In this document: in pieces, positions 56,721-64,000 of the stretch
Position numbering within the stretch: position 1 is the stretch's first letter
How the letters are laid out: every line of letters starts with the position of its first letter
From: Saprospiraceae bacterium
Lineage (GTDB): Bacteria > Bacteroidota > Bacteroidia > Chitinophagales > Saprospiraceae
Direction of reading: 5' to 3'
Assembly: GCA_020628095.1 (NCBI GenBank)
Contig: JAHDFP010000005.1
Location: 124,001-188,000 of the forward strand
Length of the DNA stretch: 64,000 nt
Translations under genes and position numbers: made by a program
The notes under the pieces: model-generated
The model's database searches: none
What the model was told of the DNA's origin: nothing
Seen by the model: only the letters and a program-made list of their open reading frames with translations

Positions 56721-57194
56721 ATGAAAATCGCTTTATTTCCAGGATCATTTGACCCCATTACCTTAGGACATATTGATTTGATAGAGAGAGCAATTCCTCT
56801 TTTTGACAAGGTGATTGTGGCCATAGGTCAGAATACACAAAAGCAGTATCACTTTGACCTAGAACAACGCAAGTCATGGGTCAATGCTGTGTGCTCTAAA
56901 TATGACAATGTAGAATTAGGGCTTTATCAAGGATTGACAGTTAATTATGCCAAAGAAGTCCAATCTCATTATCTCATAAGAGGCCTCAGAAATGCCTCGG
57001 ATTTTGATTACGAGAAGACAATTTCACAACTGAATAACATCATAGGAGAAGGTATAGAAACTGTCTTTTTTATATCAAAGCCAAAGTATAGTCATATCAG
57101 CAGCACCATTGTCAGAGAGATAATCAAAGGAAAAGGTAACGTCAGTGAATTTGTCCCTGACGAGGTATACGAACAAATTAGTGCTAATTATTAA
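56721..57194 (+). CDS. coaD: Pantetheine-phosphate adenylyltransferase
   Basis: This 157-residue nucleotidyltransferase begins MKIALFPGSFDPITLGHID, with the TLGH signature at 14-17, and has the ISSTIVRE motif near residues 127-136 that contacts ATP. Length and motifs are standard for CoaD, the fourth step of CoA synthesis. It lies 22 bases before pruA on the same strand. Confidence 0.95.
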   Translation: MKIALFPGSFDPITLGHIDLIERAIPLFDKVIVAIGQNTQKQYHFDLEQRKSWVNAVCSKYDNVELGLYQGLTVNYAKEVQSHYLIRGLRNASDFDYEKTISQLNNIIGEGIETVFFISKPKYSHISSTIVREIIKGKGNVSEFVPDEVYEQISANY

Positions 57195-57216
57195 TAAAGA
57201 ATAAAATCGAATTATA

Positions 57217-58848
57217 ATGTCGAATGCTATATATTTTGTCCCACCAGCAAGTAACGAACCTTGCCTCAACTATGCTCCTGGTAGTCCAGAAAAGAAGGCC
57301 GTCAAAGCGGCACTTGGAAAGTTGATGTCCAAGAAAACGGACGTTCCAATGGTTATAGGTGGTAAAGATGTTTTTACTAAAAATAAGGTAAAACTAAGTC
57401 CACCCCACGATCATAAGAAGGTAGTCGGCCAATATAGCAAGGGAACTAAGAGTGATGTCAAAAAAGCAGTCAAAGCGGCTTTGGAAGCAAAAGCGGGTTG
57501 GGAGAGTATGCCTTGGCATGAGCGTGCCGCTATATTCCTGAGAGCTGCAGAACTCATTGCAGGACCATATCGCGCCGAGATGAATGCTTACACCATGATC
57601 GCTCAATCCAAAAATATATGGCAGGCGGAAATAGATGCGGTATGCGAGATGGTAGATTTCTTCAGGTTCAATGTGCAATACATGACAGAAGTCTACGAAC
57701 AACAACCAGAGAGTGCGCCTGGAATATGGAATAGATTAGAATATAGGCCATTAGAAGGATTCGTTTTCGCGATCACGCCTTTTAATTTTACTTCTATAGC
57801 AGCTAATCTACCGTTTGCTCCTGCACTGATGGGTAACACAGTGGTATGGAAGCCAGCAGAATCACAGATCTACAGCGCACATTTCATCATGGAGATATTC
57901 AAAAAAGCAGGTCTTCCTGATGGCGTCATTAATCTGGTATTTGCGGATGGGCCAGCCGCTGGTGATGTTATATTTAGTCATCCAGAATTTGCAGGTCTTC
58001 ATTTTACGGGCAGTACTGGTGTGTTTAATAAATTATGGAAAACGATAGCTTCTAATCTGGACAATTACAGATCATATCCACGTATCGTGGGTGAGACGGG
58101 TGGCAAAGATTTCGTGCTTGCTCATCCATCGGCGGATACAGCTCAAGTTGTTACAGCCTTATCAAGAGGAGCGTTTGAGTTCCAAGGTCAAAAATGTTCC
58201 GCAGCCTCCAGGGCCTATATCCCCAAGTCGATGTGGTCTACTGTCAAAAAAGGACTTATAGCAGATATAAAATCATTCAAAGTCGGAGCACCAGATGATT
58301 TCAGAAATTTTGTCAATGCCGTCATCGACGAAAGAGCATTTGACAAAATATCATCTTACATCGATCATGCTAAGAAATCAAAAGATGCGCAAATTATTGC
58401 TGGTGGCAAGTATGATAAGAAGAAGGGATACTTTATATCTCCGACGGTTATCTTAGCCAAGAGTCCTGACTATAAGACGATGTGCGAAGAGATATTCGGC
58501 CCTGTGCTGACAATATATGTTTACGATGATGCAGACTTTGATGAGTTATTACCAGTTATTGATTCTACATCGCCTTATGCATTGACAGGGTCAATATTCA
58601 GTACGGATCGTGAGGTCATACATAAAGTAACCTACGCCTTACGTAACGCCGCAGGTAACTTTTATATCAATGATAAACCGACTGGTGCAGTAGTAGGTCA
58701 ACAGCCTTTTGGTGGTGCGAGAGGATCGGGAACTAATGATAAAGCTGGATCAATACTTAATCTATTCAGATGGGTATCGCCTAGGACTATCAAAGAGAAT
58801 TTTAATCCGCCGACTAATTATACTTATCCATTTATGGAAGGAAAATAA
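57217..58848 (+). CDS. pruA: L-glutamate gamma-semialdehyde (1-pyrroline-5-carboxylate) dehydrogenase
   Basis: This 543-residue aldehyde dehydrogenase has catalytic Cys327 (EFQGQKCSAAS), general base Glu293 (VGETGGKD), cofactor region FTGSTGVF near 263-270 and the PFGGARGSGTNDK end of the family. The length and N-terminal extension match the P5C dehydrogenases. It oxidises glutamate semialdehyde, the product of ornithine aminotransferase (rocD at 30767). No proline dehydrogenase is seen next to it. Confidence 0.93.
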   Translation: MSNAIYFVPPASNEPCLNYAPGSPEKKAVKAALGKLMSKKTDVPMVIGGKDVFTKNKVKLSPPHDHKKVVGQYSKGTKSDVKKAVKAALEAKAGWESMPWHERAAIFLRAAELIAGPYRAEMNAYTMIAQSKNIWQAEIDAVCEMVDFFRFNVQYMTEVYEQQPESAPGIWNRLEYRPLEGFVFAITPFNFTSIAANLPFAPALMGNTVVWKPAESQIYSAHFIMEIFKKAGLPDGVINLVFADGPAAGDVIFSHPEFAGLHFTGSTGVFNKLWKTIASNLDNYRSYPRIVGETGGKDFVLAHPSADTAQVVTALSRGAFEFQGQKCSAASRAYIPKSMWSTVKKGLIADIKSFKVGAPDDFRNFVNAVIDERAFDKISSYIDHAKKSKDAQIIAGGKYDKKKGYFISPTVILAKSPDYKTMCEEIFGPVLTIYVYDDADFDELLPVIDSTSPYALTGSIFSTDREVIHKVTYALRNAAGNFYINDKPTGAVVGQQPFGGARGSGTNDKAGSILNLFRWVSPRTIKENFNPPTNYTYPFMEGK

Positions 58849-58886
58849 ACCACTATTATCGCTTAGACTAAAAACAAATAACGAAT

Positions 58887-60161
58887 ATGGAATCTTATGC
58901 CGCAGTACTGTCTATAGCCATTCCAGGGTTCGTTGTTTTGATAATTATAGAAGCAATAGTTGCCCGTATCAAAGGGATAGAAATCAACAACTCTTTTGAT
59001 TTTATTTCCAGCATGAGTTCTGGTATGACCAATACGTTAAAAGATCTCATGGGACTCAGTATTGTCATTATAAGTTACGGCTGGATGGAAAATGCTTTTG
59101 GATTATTTGACATTCAGTCTAATGTGCTCTTATATGCCCTGGCCTTTATAGGTCTGGATTTTGCTGGTTATTGGTCGCATCGCTTCAATCATAAAATCAA
59201 TCTTTTTTGGAATCGCCATATCATTCATCATAGTAGTGAAGAGTTTAATTTGGCCTGCGCCTTGCGACAGCCTATCTCCAATCTTATCGGTATTTACTTT
59301 TTTCTTTATGTTCCTATGGCGCTCTTAGGCGTTCCTCAGAAAATAGTGGCGATTACGGCGCCACTGCACCTTTTTGCGCAATTCTGGTACCATACCAGAC
59401 TGATCAATAAGATGGGTATACTAGAACATTTGTTAGTGACACCCTCGCATCACAGAGTGCATCACGCCATTAATCCAGAATACATCGACAAGAATTTCAG
59501 CCAGATATTCATCGTATGGGATAAGTGGTTTGGTACTTTTCAGGAGGAGATAAAGGGAACCGAAGCCGTCTATGGCATTAAGCGTCCAGCTAATTCTTGG
59601 AATCCCCTGATTATAAACTTTATGCATGTCTGGTTACTCATCAAAGATGCTTGGCGCACTAATTCTTGGAGGGATAAGATTCTGATATGGTTTAAGCCAA
59701 CAGGCTGGAGACCAGATGATGTCAAAGAAAAGTATCCTGTCGATGCCATAGAGGACATCAATACTTATCAAAAATATCAAGGACGTCAATCTAAGTCCGC
59801 TCTCTATTTTGCCTGGTTTCAGTTTGTGACGAATGTGGCTATTCTCTATTACCTACTTATGACCATAGGCGATTATAGTATATTGGGTATTCTTACTTAT
59901 GGTGCATTCGTGATGACCTCTATTTTTTCTTATACCTCTATGATGGACGGTCATAGACTAGCTTTCGTATTCGAGATAATCAAAATCGTCTTCGCTGGCT
60001 TAGTATTTTACAATTATAAAAGTTGGTACAATATAGAAAGTACGATACCACAAGGCAACCTTTTACTTGTTGTCTATTTGGTATTATCCATTTTGGGTAC
60101 TTTCCTTATTCTTCAGAAAGACTATCGAGATTCCTCTAAAAGATTTGAGACATCTCACTAA
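58887..60161 (+). CDS. Sterol-desaturase/fatty-acid-hydroxylase family membrane protein
   Basis: This 424-residue membrane protein contains the di-iron histidine motifs HRFNHKINLFWNRHIIHHSSEEFN near residues 97-120 and SHHRVHHAINPEYIDKNF near 190, followed by an extra C-terminal membrane region of about 130 residues. It belongs to the same superfamily as the protein at 34716 but is about twice as long and resembles alkylglycerol monooxygenase-like members. Lipid oxidation is inferred. The 3' end overlaps the convergent rhomboid gene by 26 bases. Confidence 0.8.
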   Translation: MESYAAVLSIAIPGFVVLIIIEAIVARIKGIEINNSFDFISSMSSGMTNTLKDLMGLSIVIISYGWMENAFGLFDIQSNVLLYALAFIGLDFAGYWSHRFNHKINLFWNRHIIHHSSEEFNLACALRQPISNLIGIYFFLYVPMALLGVPQKIVAITAPLHLFAQFWYHTRLINKMGILEHLLVTPSHHRVHHAINPEYIDKNFSQIFIVWDKWFGTFQEEIKGTEAVYGIKRPANSWNPLIINFMHVWLLIKDAWRTNSWRDKILIWFKPTGWRPDDVKEKYPVDAIEDINTYQKYQGRQSKSALYFAWFQFVTNVAILYYLLMTIGDYSILGILTYGAFVMTSIFSYTSMMDGHRLAFVFEIIKIVFAGLVFYNYKSWYNIESTIPQGNLLLVVYLVLSILGTFLILQKDYRDSSKRFETSH

Positions 60162-60753
60162 GGAATATTTGTATTACCTCTGGATAAGCAATAACCGTAA
60201 ATACCATACCGAAAACAGCCCCATAAAAATGCGCGCTATGGTCGATACCATCATTACGCGTCTTACTCGCCCAAGAAGAGTAGACCAAATATGCCAATCC
60301 ACCAATAATGGCTTTGAACGGAATGATGCCGTAAAGAGATAACTGCTGCCAAGGATGGAATAGTATAAAAGAAAATACAATACCTGACACACCACCTGAG
60401 GCACCTATGGCAGAATAAGACGGGTTGTTTTTGTGTCTAAAATACGTAGGTAAGTCGGCGACAATAATAGTCAACAAATAGGTAACTGTGAAAATGATGC
60501 GACCTAAAGCATTGCCATAGACTTCTGAAAATTCACCTTCAACTACCGTCCCAAACTGATATAGTACAAATAGATTAATCAATAGATGTATCCAGCTCCC
60601 ATGTACAAAACCAGAACTCAAAAACCTGTAATATTCTTTATTGCGGTACTCGGCAACAGGGTAGTGTTTGAGTCTTTCTATGATAGTCCTATTATTGAAG
60701 GCCTGATAAGAGATGATCCCTGTCACTATACAGATCAAAAGTGTAACGGTCAT
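60136..60753 (-). CDS. Rhomboid-family intramembrane serine protease
   Basis: This 205-residue protein has five or six membrane segments and the conserved rhomboid motifs: HGSWIHLLIN with His and Asn near residues 51-60, catalytic Ser119 in GASG, and the histidine in AHFYGAVFG (His175). All catalytic elements are present, so it should be active. It cleaves unknown membrane proteins. It is 34 bases after rlmH and converges with the hydroxylase gene. Confidence 0.9.
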   Translation of the reverse strand: MTVTLLICIVTGIISYQAFNNRTIIERLKHYPVAEYRNKEYYRFLSSGFVHGSWIHLLINLFVLYQFGTVVEGEFSEVYGNALGRIIFTVTYLLTIIVADLPTYFRHKNNPSYSAIGASGGVSGIVFSFILFHPWQQLSLYGIIPFKAIIGGLAYLVYSSWASKTRNDGIDHSAHFYGAVFGMVFTVIAYPEVIQIFLSEMSQIF

Positions 60754-60787
60754 TAGCTTCTAAGTTTGATATTATAACAATCGCAAA

Positions 60788-61258
60788 TTACTCATTATGA
60801 TAGGAATGATTGTTAATTATACTGTATGAGCGGTACAATTGTTCTAAGAAGAGTATACGCGCCAGATGATGGGGTAGTGTCATTTTGGAAAGTGCCAAGG
60901 ATTGCGTTGCATTTTTCTTGATAGCCTCAGAGACACCCAATGCACCACCTATGACAAAGCAAAGAGATGAATCGGTCAACTGAGTTCTTTCTAAGAAACT
61001 TGCAAATTCCACAGAACTATATTGTCGACCGCCTTCGTCAAGAAGATAATAACGTTGGTTCTTACCTAACTTGTCCAAGATTAATGTTTCCTCTTTTTTC
61101 TTGCATTCTGTTGCGGATATGGCATGTGCGTTCTTGGCAGGAGGAATACAGGTAATAGACAACTGACAATAATGTCCTAATCTCTTGACGAATCTTTCTT
61201 GAGCCTCCTTATAAAAATTCTTGTTTGATTTGCCGATGTATATAAGATGGATTTTCAC
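60788..61258 (-). CDS. rlmH: 23S rRNA (pseudouridine1915-N3)-methyltransferase RlmH
   Basis: This 156-residue SPOUT methyltransferase has FVIGGALGVSEAI as the SAM-binding trefoil-knot segment and the diagnostic C-terminus SKMTLPHHLARILFLEQLYRSYSI. It methylates N3 of pseudouridine in helix 69. The start is GTG at 61258. It follows the CHAP gene after 12 bases. Confidence 0.95.
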   Translation of the reverse strand: MKIHLIYIGKSNKNFYKEAQERFVKRLGHYCQLSITCIPPAKNAHAISATECKKKEETLILDKLGKNQRYYLLDEGGRQYSSVEFASFLERTQLTDSSLCFVIGGALGVSEAIKKNATQSLALSKMTLPHHLARILFLEQLYRSYSIINNHSYHNE

Positions 61259-61270
61259 ACTACCTCTATA

Positions 61271-61873
61271 TTAACCCTTGCGCAACCAACCCAAAACATC
61301 TTTCTCAAAGACATAAAATTTTTGATTGATTTCTTTGACGTGAAAAATTTCCCGGGTCTTTTCCCCAACGTTTTGTTGGATGATTTCGCAGCGATCGCCT
61401 TTGGAGAAAGTCACGATGCCTGTATGACCAAAAGGGTTGTCAGCCGTCCCATCAAAAACCATTATATCACCCGGTAGTGGTCTGTAATCTGATCCATTAG
61501 TGAATTGGTAAAGATCTCTTTTGGGATTGTACTTTCTGTCTGGTAATGAGGAGTCAAAAAATTCTTTAGCGTGTCCATAAGAATCGGGCATCTTATGGTT
61601 ATAGACATAGTAGTAATACCTTTTGACATATTCTACACATTGGTAGTTAAGTCCCAGGTTATATCCATCATAGCTGAGATTACGCCCTGACACATTAGTC
61701 GCGGCCCCATTATAGTAGACCTCTATATTATTAAATCGATCGATAACCTCTCCGATGCGTGGTGCATTGATACAATCGAAGGTCTCTAATGATAACTCTG
61801 AAGAGATATATTTTGACTCGCTTACAAAGCCAAAAGATAATAGAACTAAGAATATGATAATAAGATTTCTCAT
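61271..61873 (-). CDS. Secreted CHAP-domain protein (putative cell-wall amidase/peptidase)
   Basis: This 200-residue protein starts at ATG 61873, giving the signal sequence RNLIIIFLVLLSFGFVS; a TTG at 61894 adds 7 residues and is less likely. The CHAP catalytic Cys79 (YQCVEYVKRYYYYVY) and His150 (GHTGIVTF) are present. CHAP enzymes hydrolyse peptidoglycan or related peptide bonds. It is upstream of rlmH on the same strand. Confidence 0.85.
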   Translation of the reverse strand: MRNLIIIFLVLLSFGFVSESKYISSELSLETFDCINAPRIGEVIDRFNNIEVYYNGAATNVSGRNLSYDGYNLGLNYQCVEYVKRYYYYVYNHKMPDSYGHAKEFFDSSLPDRKYNPKRDLYQFTNGSDYRPLPGDIMVFDGTADNPFGHTGIVTFSKGDRCEIIQQNVGEKTREIFHVKEINQKFYVFEKDVLGWLRKG

Positions 61874-61956
61874 GGGGAGTACGAAGATACTCAAATTATA
61901 TTTTTTTGTAATATGTATTAACCCGCTTTATAACAGAAATAGAACTGTCTATTTTA

Positions 61957-61964
61957 TACTTTTG
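61957..61964 (+). promoter_or_regulatory. TAnnTTTG -7 element
   Basis: TACTTTTG is an exact -7 match ending 19 bases before the ffh ATG, in the divergent region between the CHAP gene and ffh. Confidence 0.5.
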
Positions 61965-61983
61965 GTACTCAAATTAACTTATA

Positions 61984-63324
61984 ATGTTCAATACGCTTAG
62001 CGAAAAGTTAGATTCCGCCTTTAAAAACCTATCTGGGTCTGGAAAACTTACGGAAATCAATGTTGCACAATCGATTAAAGAGATAAGAAGAGCACTGGTC
62101 GCAGCCGATGTCAACTATAAAATTGCCAAAGAATTTACGGATAAGGTCAAGGACAAAGCCATGGGGTCTAAAAACCTCTTGAAAGCGGTCAAGCCTGGTG
62201 AAATGATGGTGAAAATCGTCATGGATGAGATGGTCGAGCTAATGGGCGGTCAGAGTGTCGGTATCAATGTAAAAGGAAACCCTGGTGTTGTTTTAATTGC
62301 TGGTCTACAAGGGTCTGGTAAAACGACATTCACTGGAAAACTAGCTAAGTTCCTCAAAGAGAAAAAGAGACATAAGGTCTTAGTGGCAGCCTGCGATGTA
62401 TACAGACCAGCTGCCATAAACCAGCTAACGGTATTAGCAGAAAGTATCGGTGTAGACATTTATAAAGAAATAGACAACAAAAATCCCATAGATATCGCAG
62501 GTAATGCCGTTGCTTACGCGCACCAAAACAACTATAATGTCCTCATAGTAGATACGGCGGGACGTTTAGCTGTGGATGAGGAGATGATGAACGAAATAGA
62601 GGGAATAAAAAATGCCATCACACCGACTGAGACCTTATTCGTCGTGGATTCCATGACAGGTCAGGATGCGGTTAATACGGCGGCTGCATTTAACGAAAAG
62701 ATCAATTATGACGGCGTGGTCCTCACCAAATTAGATGGGGATACCAGAGGTGGTGCGGCCTTATCTATAAAGTACACCGTCGGTAAGCCAATCAAATTTG
62801 CAAGTACAGGTGAGCAAATGGATGCCTTAGATGTATTCCATCCCGAACGTATGGCATCGCGGATACTAGGAATGGGTGATATCGTCTCTTTTGTAGAAAA
62901 GGCACAGGAGCAATTTGATGAGAAGGAAGCCAAGAGAATAGAGAAGAAAATCAAGAAGAACAAGTTTGATTTTAATGACTTCTTGGGACAGCTTAATCAG
63001 ATCAAGAAGATGGGAGACATTAAGTCTTTACTCGGTATGATACCTGGTATGAGCAAGCTCAAAGACATTGACATAGATGATAATGCCTTCTCTAAGGTGG
63101 AGTCCATAATACAATCTATGACACCGCACGAACGCGCTAATCCCGATGTCCTCAATATGAGCCGCAAGAAGCGCATATCAAAGGGATGTGGACGTAATAT
63201 CCATGAGATTAACATGTTCATCAAGCAATTCAACCAGATGAGAAAAATGATGCACATGATGTCCAAAGGCAATGGAATGAATCAAATGATGGAAAAACTT
63301 AATAATATGCAGGGTTTTAAGTGA
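61984..63324 (+). CDS. ffh: Signal recognition particle protein Ffh
   Basis: This 446-residue GTPase has an N domain, a G1 loop at 107-114 (GLQGSGKT), the DTAGR and TKLDGDTRGG motifs, and a methionine-rich M domain at about 295-446 with SKGCGRNIHEIN, which binds signal peptides and the 4.5S RNA. It delivers membrane proteins and Sec substrates co-translationally. The 4.5S RNA gene is not in the window. It has a promoter-like box upstream. Confidence 0.97.
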   Translation: MFNTLSEKLDSAFKNLSGSGKLTEINVAQSIKEIRRALVAADVNYKIAKEFTDKVKDKAMGSKNLLKAVKPGEMMVKIVMDEMVELMGGQSVGINVKGNPGVVLIAGLQGSGKTTFTGKLAKFLKEKKRHKVLVAACDVYRPAAINQLTVLAESIGVDIYKEIDNKNPIDIAGNAVAYAHQNNYNVLIVDTAGRLAVDEEMMNEIEGIKNAITPTETLFVVDSMTGQDAVNTAAAFNEKINYDGVVLTKLDGDTRGGAALSIKYTVGKPIKFASTGEQMDALDVFHPERMASRILGMGDIVSFVEKAQEQFDEKEAKRIEKKIKKNKFDFNDFLGQLNQIKKMGDIKSLLGMIPGMSKLKDIDIDDNAFSKVESIIQSMTPHERANPDVLNMSRKKRISKGCGRNIHEINMFIKQFNQMRKMMHMMSKGNGMNQMMEKLNNMQGFK

Positions 63325-63358
63325 TTTTCCGTACTTTACAATATTAAAATCAATGCAC

Positions 63359-64000
63359 ATGAAGAACAAAATTTTACTTTTCTTTCTTTTATCGTTTTCT
63401 GTGACTTCTTATAGCCAGTTGCCTGATGGAGACATTGCTCCCGACTTCTCTTTAGAAGAGGTAGGTGGAAGTTTTTACGGATTATATGATTACTTAGATC
63501 AAGGTTATGCCGCAGTACTTGATTTTTCTGCGACATGGTGTGGTCCATGCTGGAATTATCACCAAGGTGGAACACTAGAATCTGTCTGGGGTAACCTAGG
63601 ACCAGATGGAGAAGACTTAGCGATTGTTTACATGATAGAAGCCGATCCTGGCACTACTCAGCCATGTATCTATGGTCCTGGTGGAGGATGCAGTGGAGGC
63701 TCTATAGGAGACTGGACGTCTGGTACCAGCTATCCTATACTTAACCCTGATGCCAGCTCTGCGGCATCTGTTAATGGTGCATATAGTATCAATTACTATC
63801 CAACACTATACGGTGTTAAGCCAGATAAGACAATCTATGAGATAGGTCAGGCATCTTACAGTGAGTGGGATGATTTTATCAGAACCAGTGCAATGGCTGC
63901 GACGACTTATGAGGTCATCGATGTCTCATGCGAATCTGCAGAAATTGACTTAGAACCAAGGGGTGGCGTAGGACAAATTAGCTTCTTATGGTCTAATGGA
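63359..64000 (+). CDS. Exported thioredoxin-fold protein, 3' end beyond the window
   Basis: The reading frame is open to the window edge (214 codons). It begins with a signal peptide ending in SYSQ at residue 20, then a TlpA/redoxin-like domain with the redox motif WCGPC at residues 60-64. Near the right edge (EPRGGVGQISFLWSNG) the sequence resembles SprB-type surface repeats that often follow such domains in T9SS-exported proteins. A second ATG at 63353 is in frame. A T9SS signal would lie outside the window, so that part is inference. Confidence 0.8.
   Translation, partial: MKNKILLFFLLSFSVTSYSQLPDGDIAPDFSLEEVGGSFYGLYDYLDQGYAAVLDFSATWCGPCWNYHQGGTLESVWGNLGPDGEDLAIVYMIEADPGTTQPCIYGPGGGCSGGSIGDWTSGTSYPILNPDASSAASVNGAYSINYYPTLYGVKPDKTIYEIGQASYSEWDDFIRTSAMAATTYEVIDVSCESAEIDLEPRGGVGQISFLWSNG

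Noticed and set aside
1-64000. CRISPR arrays, insertion sequences, prophage or defence islands
   Set aside because: No regularly spaced repeats, transposase, integrase, restriction or Cas motifs were recognised in any frame.

Overview
The window looks like chromosomal DNA of a marine-type Bacteroidota, perhaps a Saprospiria-like lineage. Evidence: three proteins end in type IX secretion (T9SS) C-terminal domains, there is a TonB-dependent receptor with the Bacteroidota CarboxypepD-regulatory front domain, Shine-Dalgarno sequences are weak, and ten gene starts are preceded by an exact TAnnTTTG, the -7 element of the Bacteroidota sigma factor. The taxon below phylum is inference. No rRNA, tRNA, CRISPR array, insertion sequence or phage gene was recognised.

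Positions 1-22600 form a surface-glycan locus. The minus-strand block 1-4851 holds an acyl carrier protein, an SDR reductase, a GNAT acyltransferase, a lipid-linked-type GT2, two methyltransferases and a lipoprotein, and runs into what may be an acyl-activating enzyme. Then come a YfhO-type membrane protein (4938-7226), two sulfotransferase-family genes, one of them a 1266-residue fusion with a coiled coil, a GT4 and a GT2 domain, an ABC-2 glycan exporter (11733-13267), two more GT2 enzymes, a third sulfotransferase-like gene, the GDP-L-fucose pair fcl/gmd (15784-17833), an apparently split GT-C membrane protein, a VanZ-like protein and another GT2. Together they suggest a fucose-containing, sulfated, ABC-exported polysaccharide.

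Positions 22605-30623 carry envelope genes: a protein combining a lipoprotein signal with a T9SS sorting domain, and a translationally coupled pair of an outer-membrane beta-barrel and a 1013-residue TPR protein. From 30767 to 39194 lie housekeeping genes: ornithine aminotransferase, coaE, a NatAB-type ABC exporter, a fatty-acid-hydroxylase-like protein, a thiamine-binding-like protein, an HscA-like Hsp70, a queuosine-precursor transporter and a CtlX-like hydrolase. From 39343 to 53934 there are a TonB receptor, a T9SS protein with lamin-tail and copper-protein domains, a phosphoribosyltransferase, a two-gene Fe-S/CCG redox module, several Bacteroidota-specific hypotheticals, a photolyase, and a T9SS protein with dockerin-like and cohesin-like modules. 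From 54026 to the end lie lpdA, a WG-repeat lipoprotein, coaD, pruA, a second hydroxylase-family protein, a rhomboid protease, rlmH, a CHAP protein, ffh and the 5' part of an exported thioredoxin-like protein.

A recurrent oddity is start-codon choice. Several genes can only begin with TTG. In three more (3608-4285, 13291-14271, 23135-25642) the conserved N-terminal region is open in frame but has no ATG, GTG or TTG that would include it, so AUA, AUU or CUG initiation, a lost start, or a sequence error must be considered. Genes are packed tightly, with several convergent pairs overlapping at their 3' ends.
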